Assembly: GCA_033558025.1 (NCBI GenBank)
Contig: JAUCEF010000018.1
Coordinates: forward strand, 1,364,001 to 1,428,000
DNA: 64,000 bases
Direction of reading: 5' to 3'
Source of the DNA: Phytophthora sp. 'mugwort'
Lineage: Eukaryota; Oomycota; Peronosporomycetes; Peronosporales; Peronosporaceae
Each line of letters opens with the position of its first letter. Position 1 is the first letter of the stretch. Shown piece after piece: positions 44,420-54,746 of this stretch. Under the pieces are notes generated by a model. The model did no database searches. It had not been told where the DNA came from and saw nothing but the letters and a program-made list of their open reading frames with translations. Both the position numbers and the translations under genes were made by a program.

Positions 44420-45590
44420 TAGGTCTTCGTGTTGGAGTAGTTTGAGTTGGAGATAGAGACAGCTGTGTGTTGTTCTGGAGCTGGAAGCTTTTAACTGTTG
44501 GCAGTTATAAGCCGCGCTAGGAAAATCGTTGGACGCTGCATCAAGGCGTGAAAGGAAAAAGCTCGGTTCCCCAGAAGACACGTGAGAACAGTACGGTCTT
44601 AAGTGGACGGTTGGAGGTTGAGGTTACCACTGAAGTGGAATCAGTGAGTCTCGAATGGTGAGTCCTAGGCGCGGTGCCGAGTTGGACGAGAGGAGTGAAG
44701 AAGTTGTGGAAAGCGAGTCGAGATTTCAGGGCTGAGAAGGAGCCCGTTTGAAGAGGAAGAAGTAGGAGGTGTTGTCCCGAGTGTTTTTGTCGAGCACGGT
44801 TGCTACCGCCTCGGGTACGACGAGGAGCGTCGCCTGGCCGGAGGTGCGTTGCATGCGCACCTTTTGCACGACCAATTGGGCGAGGACGAGGCGGTGGCCC
44901 GGGTACGTGTAGTGTGGGACGGACAGAAACATGTCGGTTGGAGAGTTTAGACGTGCGCAGCCCGGCCTGATTCCCGTGTTCGCTGATCGCCGGAACGCTT
45001 GCTAACCGTGGGACGAGGACGGTCTAAGGAGAGTCGGCCGCTATGAAAGTGGGGTGAGACCGGCTCCCTCAAGCAACTTCAAGGAGGTACGAAAAGGTAA
45101 GACGAGTGTCGAAGGGCTGAGGACGTTTGTGAGGTGTCTGAGACCCTCGAGGAAGTAGAGTTAATCGTGACTTTACCTGTTAAAACCATAGTCTAATTTC
45201 CTTTACATATTTTTTTGTATTGGTTTGTTAGTCTATAAAACTACTACTGCTTAGTACTCACTCGCCCTATACGACCGTCATCCGCCCCCCAACAGGCCGA
45301 TTCGCGACAGTGTCGAGCGTCAGGATGACGAGCAAGGTGTTGAACAAGAGCGGACTTTAGAGGTACGGTCCCAAGTGGAGCGTCTGGAGTCAGGCGGAAG
45401 GCGGCGTACAGCTCCGAGGCGAGGAAGCCAAGGAGGTGCGGCAGATCTAGAAGGCAGCGTCTATCGTCGACTGATGGAGTTGCGAGCGGTCCTGTAGAGA
45501 CGAAAAAATCGGCGAGAGGTCGACTTCCACCGGCCGAGGGACACTGCATGACGAGCTCATAGGAGAGCTCTGGGCTGACCAAGAGTAAGA
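44420..45590 (+). other. 5' leader of element D
   Basis: About 1.2 kb between primer site and gag without a conserved frame or recognised motif. It contains an AT-rich patch at 45170-45240. Confidence 0.35.
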
Positions 45591-47195
45591 CGAGTTCAAG
45601 GACACCGAGGAAGAAGCTCCGGCAAAAGAAGAACCCGCTTTCAAAGATGAGCCCGAGGTGAAGAGAGAAGTTGGTTGGGATATGGAAGATCCCCGAGGAT
45701 TTAGAAGGAATCCTCCCTGGACTGGACGACCGAGAATGGAACGGTTCCAGCTAGAATATTTCGGGTACAAAGCGACCGAGCAGGTGTTCGACCCGACGTA
45801 TGGAAGAGAGTATGGAGATGCGTATGGCGTGGAATATGGAGAGGATGAGGTCAACCTGGCGAGGGGCCCGAGTGGATTCATCACGCAGTACACGGGGTCG
45901 GAGAGGCGTCGTACGGACCGAGCTGGTTTTGATTGGGGCTGGGGAGCTCAACGGGAGTCGACGAGACAAGGTGGATACGGTCATCCGTCTCGAGGGTATG
46001 ATGTCACGAAGCCCGTAGATCATCTGTCACGACCTTCGCAAGTTTCAAGTCAGGGCCTTAAGGTCGCCCAAAAAGAAGTTCGTCCGCGGAAGTCGGTGGC
46101 TCAGGGCGTTCCTCGATCGTTGCCAAGTGTGAGTCAAGCGGACGTGTATGGAACGGTCCAAGCGAAGGGGTATGGTGTCAGTCGTGCTACCTCTGGGACA
46201 CGGGCGTGAGAAGTGGAGCGGCTTAAAATGCTGATCCTCAGTCATCCAGGCGTGTTGCGTACTTACCGAACGCATATGGCTTGTCGAATCTGGTGTCGAA
46301 TGCGGTCAAGGTGTTACCGATGTTCAACTCGGACACCGCCACGGTGGAGAAATCGCTTGACTTTTGGGAGCTGTTTGAAGCCCATACGGAGGGACTCCCG
46401 GATAGGTCACGTTTACTAGTGTTCCGTCAGAAGATCAAATGGCGAGAAGCCGAGCGGTGTGGGGAACCTCGAGCATACGGACGTTTGCTACGCTGAATAT
46501 AGGGGTTCGCAACCAGTTCCTCAGCCGGACAGCCGATGAACTTTGGGAACGGTTGCAGATCACCGAGCGTGAGAAGGGCGAGTCTGTAGAAGAATGGGGA
46601 GATCGAGTCTCGGAACTCTGCGACTCTCTCCACTATCCCAACACCCAGATGAGTTATCAGTTGTTCCGTAGAGGATTGAGGAACAAGCGTATGTTGGCCA
46701 TGATCGACGCGAGTCCGGCGTGTGATTAGTGGAGGGCTGTGAGTGACTCCTGCTCAAGGACATATACCGACCGGTCGAGAAGGACGATGAGTTCTCGGAT
46801 GAAGCCCCTGCGAAGCCGAAGGTGACGCCGCTGTTGGCATCGGTTGACGCCCTGACGCAGCAGTGGCAGCAGAACATGATGTGGAACCAGTACCAAGGCC
46901 GAGGTCGCCGCGTATCCGTGCGCATATAGTGTCGGCGGTGACGAATATTGCACCGTCGACAAGGAACGCACACGGACAGCAAGGGAACGGTCGATTGTCT
47001 TCCGAGGCATTCAGATGAAACCCGATACTCGTACGCAGGAAGGGATACCGGTTTGTGGACGATGCAGCTACAGAGGACACGGTCGAGCGGCATGCAAGCG
47101 TCAAACAATGGAGTGCCGACGGTGTGGTCAGCTAGGACACATCCTCGTTGAGGCTGAGCGCTATCGAGAACAGAAGGGCTCCTAACGGAACGGTC
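45590..47195 (+). pseudogene. gag and nucleocapsid of element D
   Basis: Plus-strand gag in several frames. The N-terminal acidic and Gly/Tyr/Arg-rich part is open at 45658-46209 (WDMEDPRGFRRNPPWTGRPR). The capsid core follows at 46281-46729 (VEKSLDFWELFEAHTEGLPD; RTADELWERLQITEREKGES; TQMSYQLFRRGLRNKRMLAM), and the nucleocapsid at about 47045-47180 with CGRCSYRGHGRAAC and CRRCGQLGH, two zinc knuckles, the first complete. It matches gag of element B in domain order and shares its primer site, so D and B are related families in opposite orientation. Confidence 0.75.
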
Positions 47196-48475
47196 GTTCG
47201 TCTGCCTCTCGGGTGTTTCTTTTGTCACGATACTGGGCACGTTGATGGACTATCTCGGTTGCCAGCAGACAGAGTGGACGCGCTACAGATGGTCGACCTG
47301 CTGAACCCGGAAGAGGTTGAGAGTAAGCGGGTCCCGCTTCAGCCGGGGAGCCGATTCCGTCCAATACGTGGGACCACGAGATAGAGAATGAAGAAGGAGA
47401 CGGACATGTGAACGATCCTGAGACCGAGGCTTCGCAAAGGGCGTGGAGGCAGAGGTGCCTATGGGCGAACCTTTGTCACCTGTGGATCAGTTCGGGCTGA
47501 ACTCAGAGCAGTTTGTGGAAGAGCAATGGAGAGTACCGTGGATTAAGTTGTTAGTGGCGTTCCTAGAGAACGAGGCCTTATCGTTGGATCCGTACCTGAG
47601 AACACGAGTCGTGGGAATGGCGCCTCGATACGAAGTGAGAAACGGTCTTCTACTGCGACGAGTTGGTTTTCCGGCCCCGGTTGGTCCTGCGAGGTTGTTG
47701 TCCGTTCCAGTAGTATCATTACCGTACGTGGAAACCGTGCTTCACTATTGTCACGTAGACCTCTTCTCCCCTGATTTGGGTCTGACTAAGACTATGGAAA
47801 AAGGTGAGAAGGTATGCGTTCTGGCCCGAATTGCGAAAGGATGTCGCCGAGTTTCTAATAGAGTGCCGTTTATGCGGAAGTGGAAGGGTCCGCGACCGTG
47901 GAGGTCGGACCAGATGCAGAGGATGCCCGTGACAGATCTGACGGGGCCCTTTTCGTTGTTAGTGGTCGATGCTGTCGGTCCGTTGCCTGCGACCGAGAGA
48001 GGGAACAGGTACATATTGGGTTTCGCTGATTACTTTACTCGGTGGGTTGAACCGTTCGTTGCGGAACAGTTGGATTCGCGACTTTCGTCGAAGTGATGGT
48101 TATGGGGTCGTGCTAGACATGGTTACCTTCCCGTCTATTGAGCGACAATGGTTCGAACGTTACGTCCGAAATTGCCAAGGCGTTCTACCAGACGTTGGGC
48201 ATCAAGAAACTGTTCGACTCCGCCTATCATCCTCAGACACGAGGACTAGTAGAACGGTTCAACGGGACGCTGATTGGGATGCTGAAGATGCACGTGAGCG
48301 AAGCTCAGACGGATTGGGATTTGTATCTGCCTAGAATGCTCTTTGCGTACAGAACGCCTATCACGAAGTCTTGGGAACTCACCGTTCTTTTCGCTGTATG
48401 GACGTGACACAGGACTCCCAGTGGACGTTGCCTTCCTCAGGTTTGGAAGACATGCACGCGCGGGGGGGGGAGTAC
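47196..48475 (+). pseudogene. RNaseH end and integrase of element D (PR-RT deleted)
   Basis: Directly after the zinc knuckles the sequence reads HVDGLSRLPADRVDALQMVD, which belongs to the end of RNaseH. Protease, RT and most of RNaseH are therefore missing. Integrase follows: zinc-binding part with HYCHVDLFSPDLGLTKTMEK, core with LLVVDAVGPLPATERGNRYI and YFTRWVEPFVAEQL (47940-48090), then SAYHPQTRGLVERFNGTLIG (48218-48280), and the tail PFFSLYGRDTGLPVDVAFL at about 48385-48440. It stops abruptly at a run of G (about 48462-48470), where different, GC-rich sequence starts. Confidence 0.82.
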
Positions 48476-48479
48476 CGCG

Positions 48480-49051
48480 AGGCGCTCAAAGGTGCGTCTT
48501 CGCGCTGGAGAACCGCCTGGAGGGCGAGTACCTGGGCACACTGTGTCGCTGGCGCTCTGGCACCTTCGCGAGCTGCTGCTCCTGCGAGCAGGCGACCGCA
48601 CCACCTGGTCTGGTGGCTGAAGGGGCATTACTACAGCGCGTTGCTTAAAAAAGAAGGAAGCAAGCTGGCCAAGAAACAGCGAGGAGGACCCGGCCTTCTT
48701 GGCCATAGTCCATGGCTGGCAGCGTGCTGGAGCTACAGGTCGCTCTTCTCGTGCGACTCCGGCTCGCTCCCGGGCCCATCTATTACGTCGGCGATCCTCC
48801 GAGACCATCGCGCTCCACGTCGGACGGCATCGGCCGCAGAGGACGGTCGCCACGGACGGCGTGGGTATGCAATCCTGTTCCAGACGGACAAAGGGGGCGC
48901 GTCCATAATCTACTACAAGGCTGGCACTGACAGCTGGACCACCTCACCGGGTGTCGCCATGACCACCAGCAGGAACGCCGCCTTCCCGTATAAGAACGGC
49001 GGAAACGGAGAGATTGTACGACCTGGAAAGAAGGCATACCAAATAGTATAA
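48480..49051 (+). pseudogene. ORF of possible host origin with a starch-binding-like tail
   Basis: Open plus-strand frame ending at TAA 49049-49051. The last 60 residues (GGASIIYYKAGTDSWTTSPG, then VAMTTS) resemble the strand pattern of CBM25/53-type starch-binding modules (YYK ... W ... PG). The GC-rich upstream part is open in more than one frame and contains LVWWLKGHYYSALLKKEGS. It is cut on its 5' side by element D, so it may be the surviving 3' end of a host gene. Identification is weak. Confidence 0.35.
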
Positions 49052-49186
49052 ATCCAGAGCTTCTCCGTGCCCTGGCACGGCTTGGTTTATCTCGCGGTGT
49101 AAGTGTGCCCTTCAACTTGCGATCCAATCCCAACCCGATAAACGGAGAACATTCACTGTATAATTGCTTCTCATTGGGTATAAATT

Positions 49187-50419
49187 ATGGTCGCTGCTGA
49201 TACATGCACTTATGAAGCATCATTTTTCAAGTTACCAGCCATGGAACCCATTACAACCGCGCCTGACGGCGACAACTCGACGCGCTGTGAGGCCTGCAAG
49301 TCCTGCGGAGCAATCCTGGAGCTCGGTGGCTGCGGCCACCGCTTCCACCCGCGTTGCATCTTCGCGTGGCCGACGACGCACTGCGAGGTGTGCGCAGAGC
49401 CTGTGGACAATGTGCTTGTGTTCCGCCAGAGCAAGAACCGGCCGAACACGGGCACGCGCAAGGGAAAGTGGAGCATCGACGAGCACAAGTACGCGAACTT
49501 GCTGATGAAGCAGTTCCAGCTGGGTGCGCTGCCGCTCGCGGACGGGCTGCACTTGCGCGTGTTCATGGCCAACATGCTGCAGTGCGATCCGCTGCGCGTC
49601 ACCAAAAAGTACGCGGGCCAGGCCATCGGCAAGCAGAACTTCTTTTACCAGCGCGAAAAGAGCTACTGTTATAACCTGCACGTGAAACTCCAGAAGCAGC
49701 TCTCAAACTTGCGCAACCACTACTACTGGCACGTCCAGTACCGCTGCAAGTTTGGGCCCAACCTCAACATCCAGGAGCTCAAGGCCGCCGAGGCGGACTA
49801 CTGGATCCGCGAGTTCTGTAAGTTCGCCAAGAAGATCGGACAAGGGGTCGTGTTCACCAGCGTCTCTGCAGCAGGAACATCAGCAGCAGCCACGAGTGAG
49901 AGCAGTGTCTCGAAGATTATCACCGCTCCGCATCCAGCTGCAGGGTCCAGCATGGAAGCCAAACATGGTCGCAGCATCTTAAACTCAATCGTGCAGGCAG
50001 TCGTGCTGCCTCCGGTCTCCAGCCTCATTGCGTGCGTGCCTGTCGTGAAAGTCAAGGACACGGCCAACAGGAAATTAATTGCTAAAGGAGAAGAGAACAT
50101 CAGTGTGCCGTGCATGAAGGATGGAGTCAGCTTAATGCTGGGATTGTCATCGACGATGGACCAGCCCCCTTCGCTGCTAAGGGCCGACGAATGGAACGAA
50201 TCCTCCGCCGATGTGGATCTGGATCTGACAGACCCATCACAAGGGGAGCTGCCTGCTAAGTCAACTGTAGATGTTTCTCTCAAGCCATGCGCTCAAGAGA
50301 GCCTAAAGAAGGGCAACTGGATGAGTGACTGGGTGAAGGAAGCGGAACTCGAATGGAGCAAGGGAGCTATCTCGTGGTCGCTATCTCTTTCCGCGGAGCC
50401 ACTAGCCGACTTCGCGTGA
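49187..50419 (+). CDS. RING-like and SANT-like domain protein
   Basis: Intronless frame of 410 residues; the second Met at 49241 (MEPITTAPDGDN) is an equally likely start. Residues about 33-73 carry a RING-like cysteine/histidine set (CEACKSCGAI, GCGHRFHPRCIFAWP, HCEVC) typical of zinc-binding E3-ligase-like folds. It then has GKWSIDEHKYANLLMKQFQL, followed by LHLRVFMANMLQCDPLRVTK and KYAGQAIGKQNF, a Myb/SANT-like helical module common in stramenopile proteins. A conserved aromatic region follows to about residue 220. The C-terminal half is low-complexity, Ser/Ala/Val-rich. Likely nuclear and DNA- or chromatin-associated. A ctcattgggtataaatt stretch ending 2 bp before the first ATG resembles an oomycete initiator. 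The next gene converges from 50632. Confidence 0.85.
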   Translation: MVAADTCTYEASFFKLPAMEPITTAPDGDNSTRCEACKSCGAILELGGCGHRFHPRCIFAWPTTHCEVCAEPVDNVLVFRQSKNRPNTGTRKGKWSIDEHKYANLLMKQFQLGALPLADGLHLRVFMANMLQCDPLRVTKKYAGQAIGKQNFFYQREKSYCYNLHVKLQKQLSNLRNHYYWHVQYRCKFGPNLNIQELKAAEADYWIREFCKFAKKIGQGVVFTSVSAAGTSAAATSESSVSKIITAPHPAAGSSMEAKHGRSILNSIVQAVVLPPVSSLIACVPVVKVKDTANRKLIAKGEENISVPCMKDGVSLMLGLSSTMDQPPSLLRADEWNESSADVDLDLTDPSQGELPAKSTVDVSLKPCAQESLKKGNWMSDWVKEAELEWSKGAISWSLSLSAEPLADFA

Positions 50420-50631
50420 TTCGGGCCCCGCTCTCGTCGTACTCCTCCAGCAACTTATTACTACTATTGAGTTACGCCAGTTTGCTAGCGCGCTGAAGCG
50501 TAGACATATATACCACTACTTGGAACACATTTGATAATTTATTCGGCATCTATCTCTGATACCAATAAGGATGTGAAACGTGTGAATGGCAACCCGCACC
50601 GACCGTCCACAACTCAAAGGCTTCGGCTCGC

Positions 50632-51698
50632 TTAGCTAGCCGCCGCGACGTTCGACTGTGACGCTCGCGGAGCCGGCGGTGAAGCGCTGTAGTCATTGCC
50701 TGACCTTACGCAACTGTCTTCTCCACTAGACGGCGATCCGTCGGCAGTTGTTGCTGTGGACGAGTTCTCCGCATCAACAGGCGGCTCGAAGTCCGGGCTC
50801 ACAGGTTTCGACAGCTGCGAAGGTGTCGCGGGGGAATGCAAGTTCATGGGCATGGCCTGCCCGGGCGTATCCGAGGCTCCGTGGGTCGCCAGGAAACCCG
50901 GACTGGTCGTGTCAACCTCGTAGTAGGTGGTGCTAAACATGCGCGACAATACACCCTTGCAGCAGAAGGCCGTTCCGATGGCGCCCGTCCACGTCATCTC
51001 TGCGTTCGACGCGTCCTTCGACTTGTACATCTGGTTGTCCATCGCGATCTTGTGCGCCTTTTCGCGCGAGACCGACATCGCAGCAGCGCGTTGTGCGGCC
51101 TTCGTAGTGCCCTGGTGCGGTGCCACCTCATACTTGGCGTTGAGCATCTCAAAGAGTTCAACTTCGCGGCCATACCAGCCGTCGATAATGGTCTGGATGG
51201 TAGCGTTGTCCAACTTGGCCGGGTTGTAGGCGCGGTAGAATTCCACGAGCGCGTCTCGCGTCGGCAGGGTGGCGTCGTATTCAGTGCGGTCGTTCGGGTT
51301 CGACAGCACCGCGTAGGCTGCCGGCACGCCTTCCCAGCGCACCAGCGCGTCGGAGGACGGCTTTCTGTCGGGGTGACACTGGAGCGCCAACATTCGATAA
51401 GCCTTCCGGATCTAAGCGGCGGCACAACAGGCAGGCAGGCGGGCAGGCAGGCAAAATCTCCGTTAGTCAGGCATGTTTCCTCCTATGTATCTACCCCTTC
51501 TCCCCCGCGCCGACTAACCTCTGTGTGCGAGGCATCGCGCGAGATGCCCAGCAATTCGTAGTGGTCCTTGTAGCGCATGCCCTGCTTGTCCAGGTCGCTC
51601 GACTGCATTTTGTACTTCTTCATATACTCGCGGTGCTGTTCCATGTCCTTGTCCGATAGCTTGTCGCCATTCTTGGATTTGGACTTGCCAATCGCCAT
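50632..51698 (-). CDS. DnaJ (Hsp40) domain protein, 2 exons
   Basis: Exon 1 is 51698-51519 and exon 2 is 51411-50632, giving 319 residues. The J domain begins at about residue 44 (YKDHYELLGISRDASHTE) and continues across the intron into exon 2 (IRKAYRMLALQCHPDRKP). The HPD tripeptide that activates Hsp70 ATPase is present. After it come DRTEYDATLPTRDALVEFYR and a helical stretch ending NAEMTWTGAIGTAFCCKGVL with a hydrophobic/Cys patch. The tail is Ser/Pro-rich and disordered. No Gly/Phe or zinc-finger region, so it is a class C J-protein that recruits Hsp70 to a particular client. The N-terminus is Lys-rich (MAIGKSKSKNGDKLSDKD). It is convergent with the preceding gene (212 bp apart). Confidence 0.9.
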
Positions 51699-52079
51699 CG
51701 TGCTGTTCTCCCCTTCGGTTATTCCTGCTGCTCCTAGTGATGGCGCGGGGTCAACGGCTTCCGAAGCAGGTCTTCCACTTTGCGTCTGCCCACTGCGGCA
51801 AGGGGTTTGTTAACCAGCTGGCTCGTTACAGCGACATTTGACCAATCAGCATGGAGAGATCATAACTTTATCCAGTACGCAGCGGGTTTAAGCACTTCTA
51901 TTGTCGATTACTGTACAATACTACCGTAGAACTTCTAAGATACATGTTGTACAGTAATCGACACTTCCACTCCAAAAAAAAAAATTCTGAACGAAGTATA
52001 CTTTTTGGTAATAAAAAACTCAAGTATGGCGGCTCAGTCACTGAACGGCACAAGCTCAGCGATTCCACCTCCATTACAT
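51699..52079. other. Intergenic region between DnaJ and kinase genes
   Basis: 380 bp containing the promoter side of the DnaJ gene and the 3' side of the kinase gene, both on the minus strand. It has no coding signal but holds a 17-bp perfect inverted repeat (51902-51963) and an A10 run near 51975. Confidence 0.5.
51902..51963. repeat. 17-bp perfect inverted repeat
   Basis: Arms 51902-51918 (tgtcgattactgtacaa) and 51947-51963 are exact reverse complements separated by 28 bases. It is too long to be chance in a 380-bp spacer. A tiny MITE or a transcript-end hairpin are both possible. Confidence 0.9.
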
Positions 52080-53529
52080 TTACTGGTTAAAGCTGTGGAG
52101 TCGCTCAATCACATCAAACACGGATGGTCGCACAGTCGCGTCTTGGGTCAGGACCCACCTGCAGCAAGCACGCACGCACCATTAAGGGCTGGCAGCACTA
52201 CCGTAGATTATGCAAAATACGCACCGAATCATATCACAGAATTTGGGTGAATACGAACAGTTCTTAGGGAACTTGATCGGCCCGATGACCGCCAGGTACG
52301 TGCACTCGACGACGCGCACAACGCCCGAGTCGTAGAAGGAGCACTCGAATGGAGAGTACCCGAAGGCCATGGCGTACAGCAAACAGCCCAGCGACCATAC
52401 ATCGGTGGCGCTGGAAATGTGCGTGTTGTCCGGCACGTCGTAGAGCTCTGCGGTAAGTTATGAAAAAAAAACGCATACAAGGAGCAAGTCAGTCGTAGCC
52501 ATTGGGCATGGACCACTGCTTCGCTATCGTACCTGGCGCACGGTACGCCATCGAGCTCTGTTGGGCAGCATGCTCTTGCAGCAATAGTGCATCAGATCGC
52601 TTGGAGATAGTGACATCAGCCGTGCTGATGGAGCCAAAGTCGGTCAGCAGCGGCTCCCCATCGTCAGACATCATGACATTTTCTGGCTGAAAGAGATGCC
52701 ACCAGTTAGAATAGTATATACTGCACACCCGGCGTACACAGTAATCAATACCTTAATGTCTCGGTGTGCGAGCGGAGGTGATTTGGCGTGCAACTCAGCT
52801 ACAGCCCGGCAAATCTGGAGGAACATGTCTAGAATCTGCGTTTCTGGGATCCGCACGTCTTGGCTGAGCTCACAGCAATCAGGGAACCGTTAGCAAAAAG
52901 GACCAGCGGCCCAACCCCAATTCCCGACCCGTAGTACCTGATTGCAGTGTTTATCAAATCACGTAGCGTTCCAGTCTGTCCGCAATAGAGGAAGATTAAT
53001 GCTTACGACAGACAACTTCGTAAGAGAATCAACCCAGTCGTCACAGCACCTCCATGAACGGAAACAGCAGATAATACTCGAACGTCTCCGGACCAGTGGA
53101 AACGACAGCGTAGTCGCTTAGCGGCATAATATTCGGGTGCGAGAAAGCCTTGTGCGCTTGGATCTCCGCCTTGGCCAACTGCACCTGCTCGTCCAGCTGG
53201 CATAGCATCTTTTTGAGCGCGAAGGCCTCGCCCGTATCTGTGTCTCTTGCTTTATAGACGAAGGAAAAGCCTCCCTGCGCGATCTCCGACCCGACCGCCA
53301 CGCTACAGAGCACAAGACAACAGAGAGTCAGAGGCGACACCTCAATAGCGGAGATGAAACTTGCGTACGTTCGGCCACTTTGCATGCGGATGGAGTACGA
53401 GTAGCCCAGACATGACAGCAGTCGTTGTGCCGCGTAGAAGGGGAAGAATGTCACGGCAGAGCAGATGCGGCCAGACGTGGCGCCGGGAGACTGCCGCACG
53501 ACCGGCAAGAACGCTTCCTTCTGGGTCAT
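52080..53529 (-). CDS. STK16/NAK-family serine-threonine kinase (7 exons)
   Basis: Exons 53529-53369, 53302-53050, 52975-52938, 52863-52752, 52686-52533, 52447-52225 and 52158-52080 join in frame to 339 residues. Kinase motifs in order: glycine loop IAQGGFSFVYKA, the Lys of FALKKML, HRDIKPENVMM (catalytic loop), LLTDFGS (metal loop), MAYRAPELYD (activation segment end), DVWSLGCLLYAMAFGYSPFE, and the closing TVRPSVFDVIERL. ALKKMLCQLDEQVQLAKAEI and HPNIMPL recall STK16 and the Numb-associated kinases, which act in Golgi/endosome traffic. All catalytic residues are present. STK16 is usually N-myristoylated, but no MG start is visible here. The start Met shares a 53-bp promoter region with the divergent exonuclease-like gene. 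Confidence 0.92.
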
Positions 53530-53582
53530 GTTAAGGACTAGTCATTATCACGAAACAGTGACCACGATTGGCATAGTCGGCA
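53530..53582. promoter_or_regulatory. Very short bidirectional promoter region
   Basis: Only 53 bp separate the start codons of two divergent genes (kinase, minus; exonuclease-like, plus). It contains agtcattatcacgaaac, which resembles the TCATT-type initiator of oomycete promoters. If the exonuclease-like gene starts at its second good ATG (53673) the spacer would be 143 bp. Confidence 0.55.
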
Positions 53583-54627
53583 ATGTTGGCCATGAGAGGC
53601 GCACAGGTGCAGGGGCGAGTTGCTGCCGTGTGTGTGAAGAACAGGGGATGCTCGCTTGCGACAGCTGCAGCGATGGCGGAGGAGACGCCTGCGTGCCGGA
53701 AGAAGAGTGTGCTAGTGGATGGCAACAACATCCTCTACCACTTCTACGACCCGCTGTCCACTACCGAGCAGTTCGTGGCACCTTTCGTCTTAGCGTCACT
53801 TTTGTCCCAGCCCCGACTAACGCTTATGCTTGCTTGGGTGCCGCAGTGACGGGGTCAGGACCAGTGCGGTGGACGGTCTGCTGCGGCTGCTGCGGCGGAT
53901 GGACAAAACGCACGATCCCGAGTACATTTCCGTGGTGTTCGACTCGAGACAGCGCCCCACCACCAGGAGAATCATGCAGCCAACCTATAAGACGGATCGA
54001 GCTCCGACGCCGTGGACACTATCCCCACAGTTTGCGTACGCAAAACAAGTTCTGAGCGCGGCCAACGTCAACTGTATCGAACGCCCGGGAGTGGAAGCGG
54101 ACGACGTCATCGCCTCGTATTCGACTCAGTACACAGCTGCTGGCTTCGATGTGCTGCTCATTTCCAACGACAATGACTTTTTGCAGCTCGCTCACGGCGG
54201 TGCCAGCTTAGACGCAGACAACGAATCTACAGACGGCAGTGTATCCGACAGCAGCGACTTGCTTCCTGCTGTTGTGGAGATTTACCAACCATCCAAGCGC
54301 CGGTACCTCCGTGAGCGAAACTTGCGAGCGAGGTTCGGCCTGCACCCGAAGTTGCTCCCCGATTTCCATGCGCTTTGCGGTCACCAGTGGAAAAGGCTTC
54401 CGAGGGTGGACAACATGACAGACACGATGGCAGTGCAGTTGCTCACCCAGTATGGCGGCTTATTCCCTTTGCTGCGCCAGCTAGACACACTGGATGACCC
54501 GGTCCTGTGCAAGACTTTAAAGCAAAGCATCACTTCCATCGAGTTCTCCTACCGCATGGTGAAGCTCGTCGACACAGTTGCATTACCAGTAGCGATTGAA
54601 GATCTCCGTCGACCGCAACTGCTCTAA
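53583..54627 (+). CDS. PolI/FEN-type 5'-3' exonuclease-like protein (2 exons)
   Basis: Exons 53583-53770 and 53847-54627 give 322 residues. If it starts at 53583, the first 30 residues are basic with small residues and might target mitochondria; the alternative start is MAEETPACRKK at 53673. The PIN-like nuclease core reads SVLVDGNNILYHFYDPLST, VVFDSRQRPTTRRIMQPTYK, NCIERPGVEADDVIASYSTQ and VLLISNDNDFLQL, the acidic metal-binding set of the 5'-3' exonuclease N-domain. The C-terminal helix-3-turn-helix region is present (PDFHALCGHQWKRLP), but the usual GD-x-x-DNIPG acidic motif is replaced, so DNA grip or metal binding is altered. The closest general family is bacterial-type exonuclease IX/PolI 5' nuclease, often organellar in eukaryotes. 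It converges with the homeobox gene 120 bp away. Confidence 0.85.
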
Positions 54628-54746
54628 GAATGTGATTCCACCAAGCACAACAGCCAAATATCCAAATAGAAATCGGTTCACAAAGGCTTCAAATCACATT
54701 AAGAGCATCAACAGCTACTGATCTTAGCTTGGGTGGCCTGGCCTAT

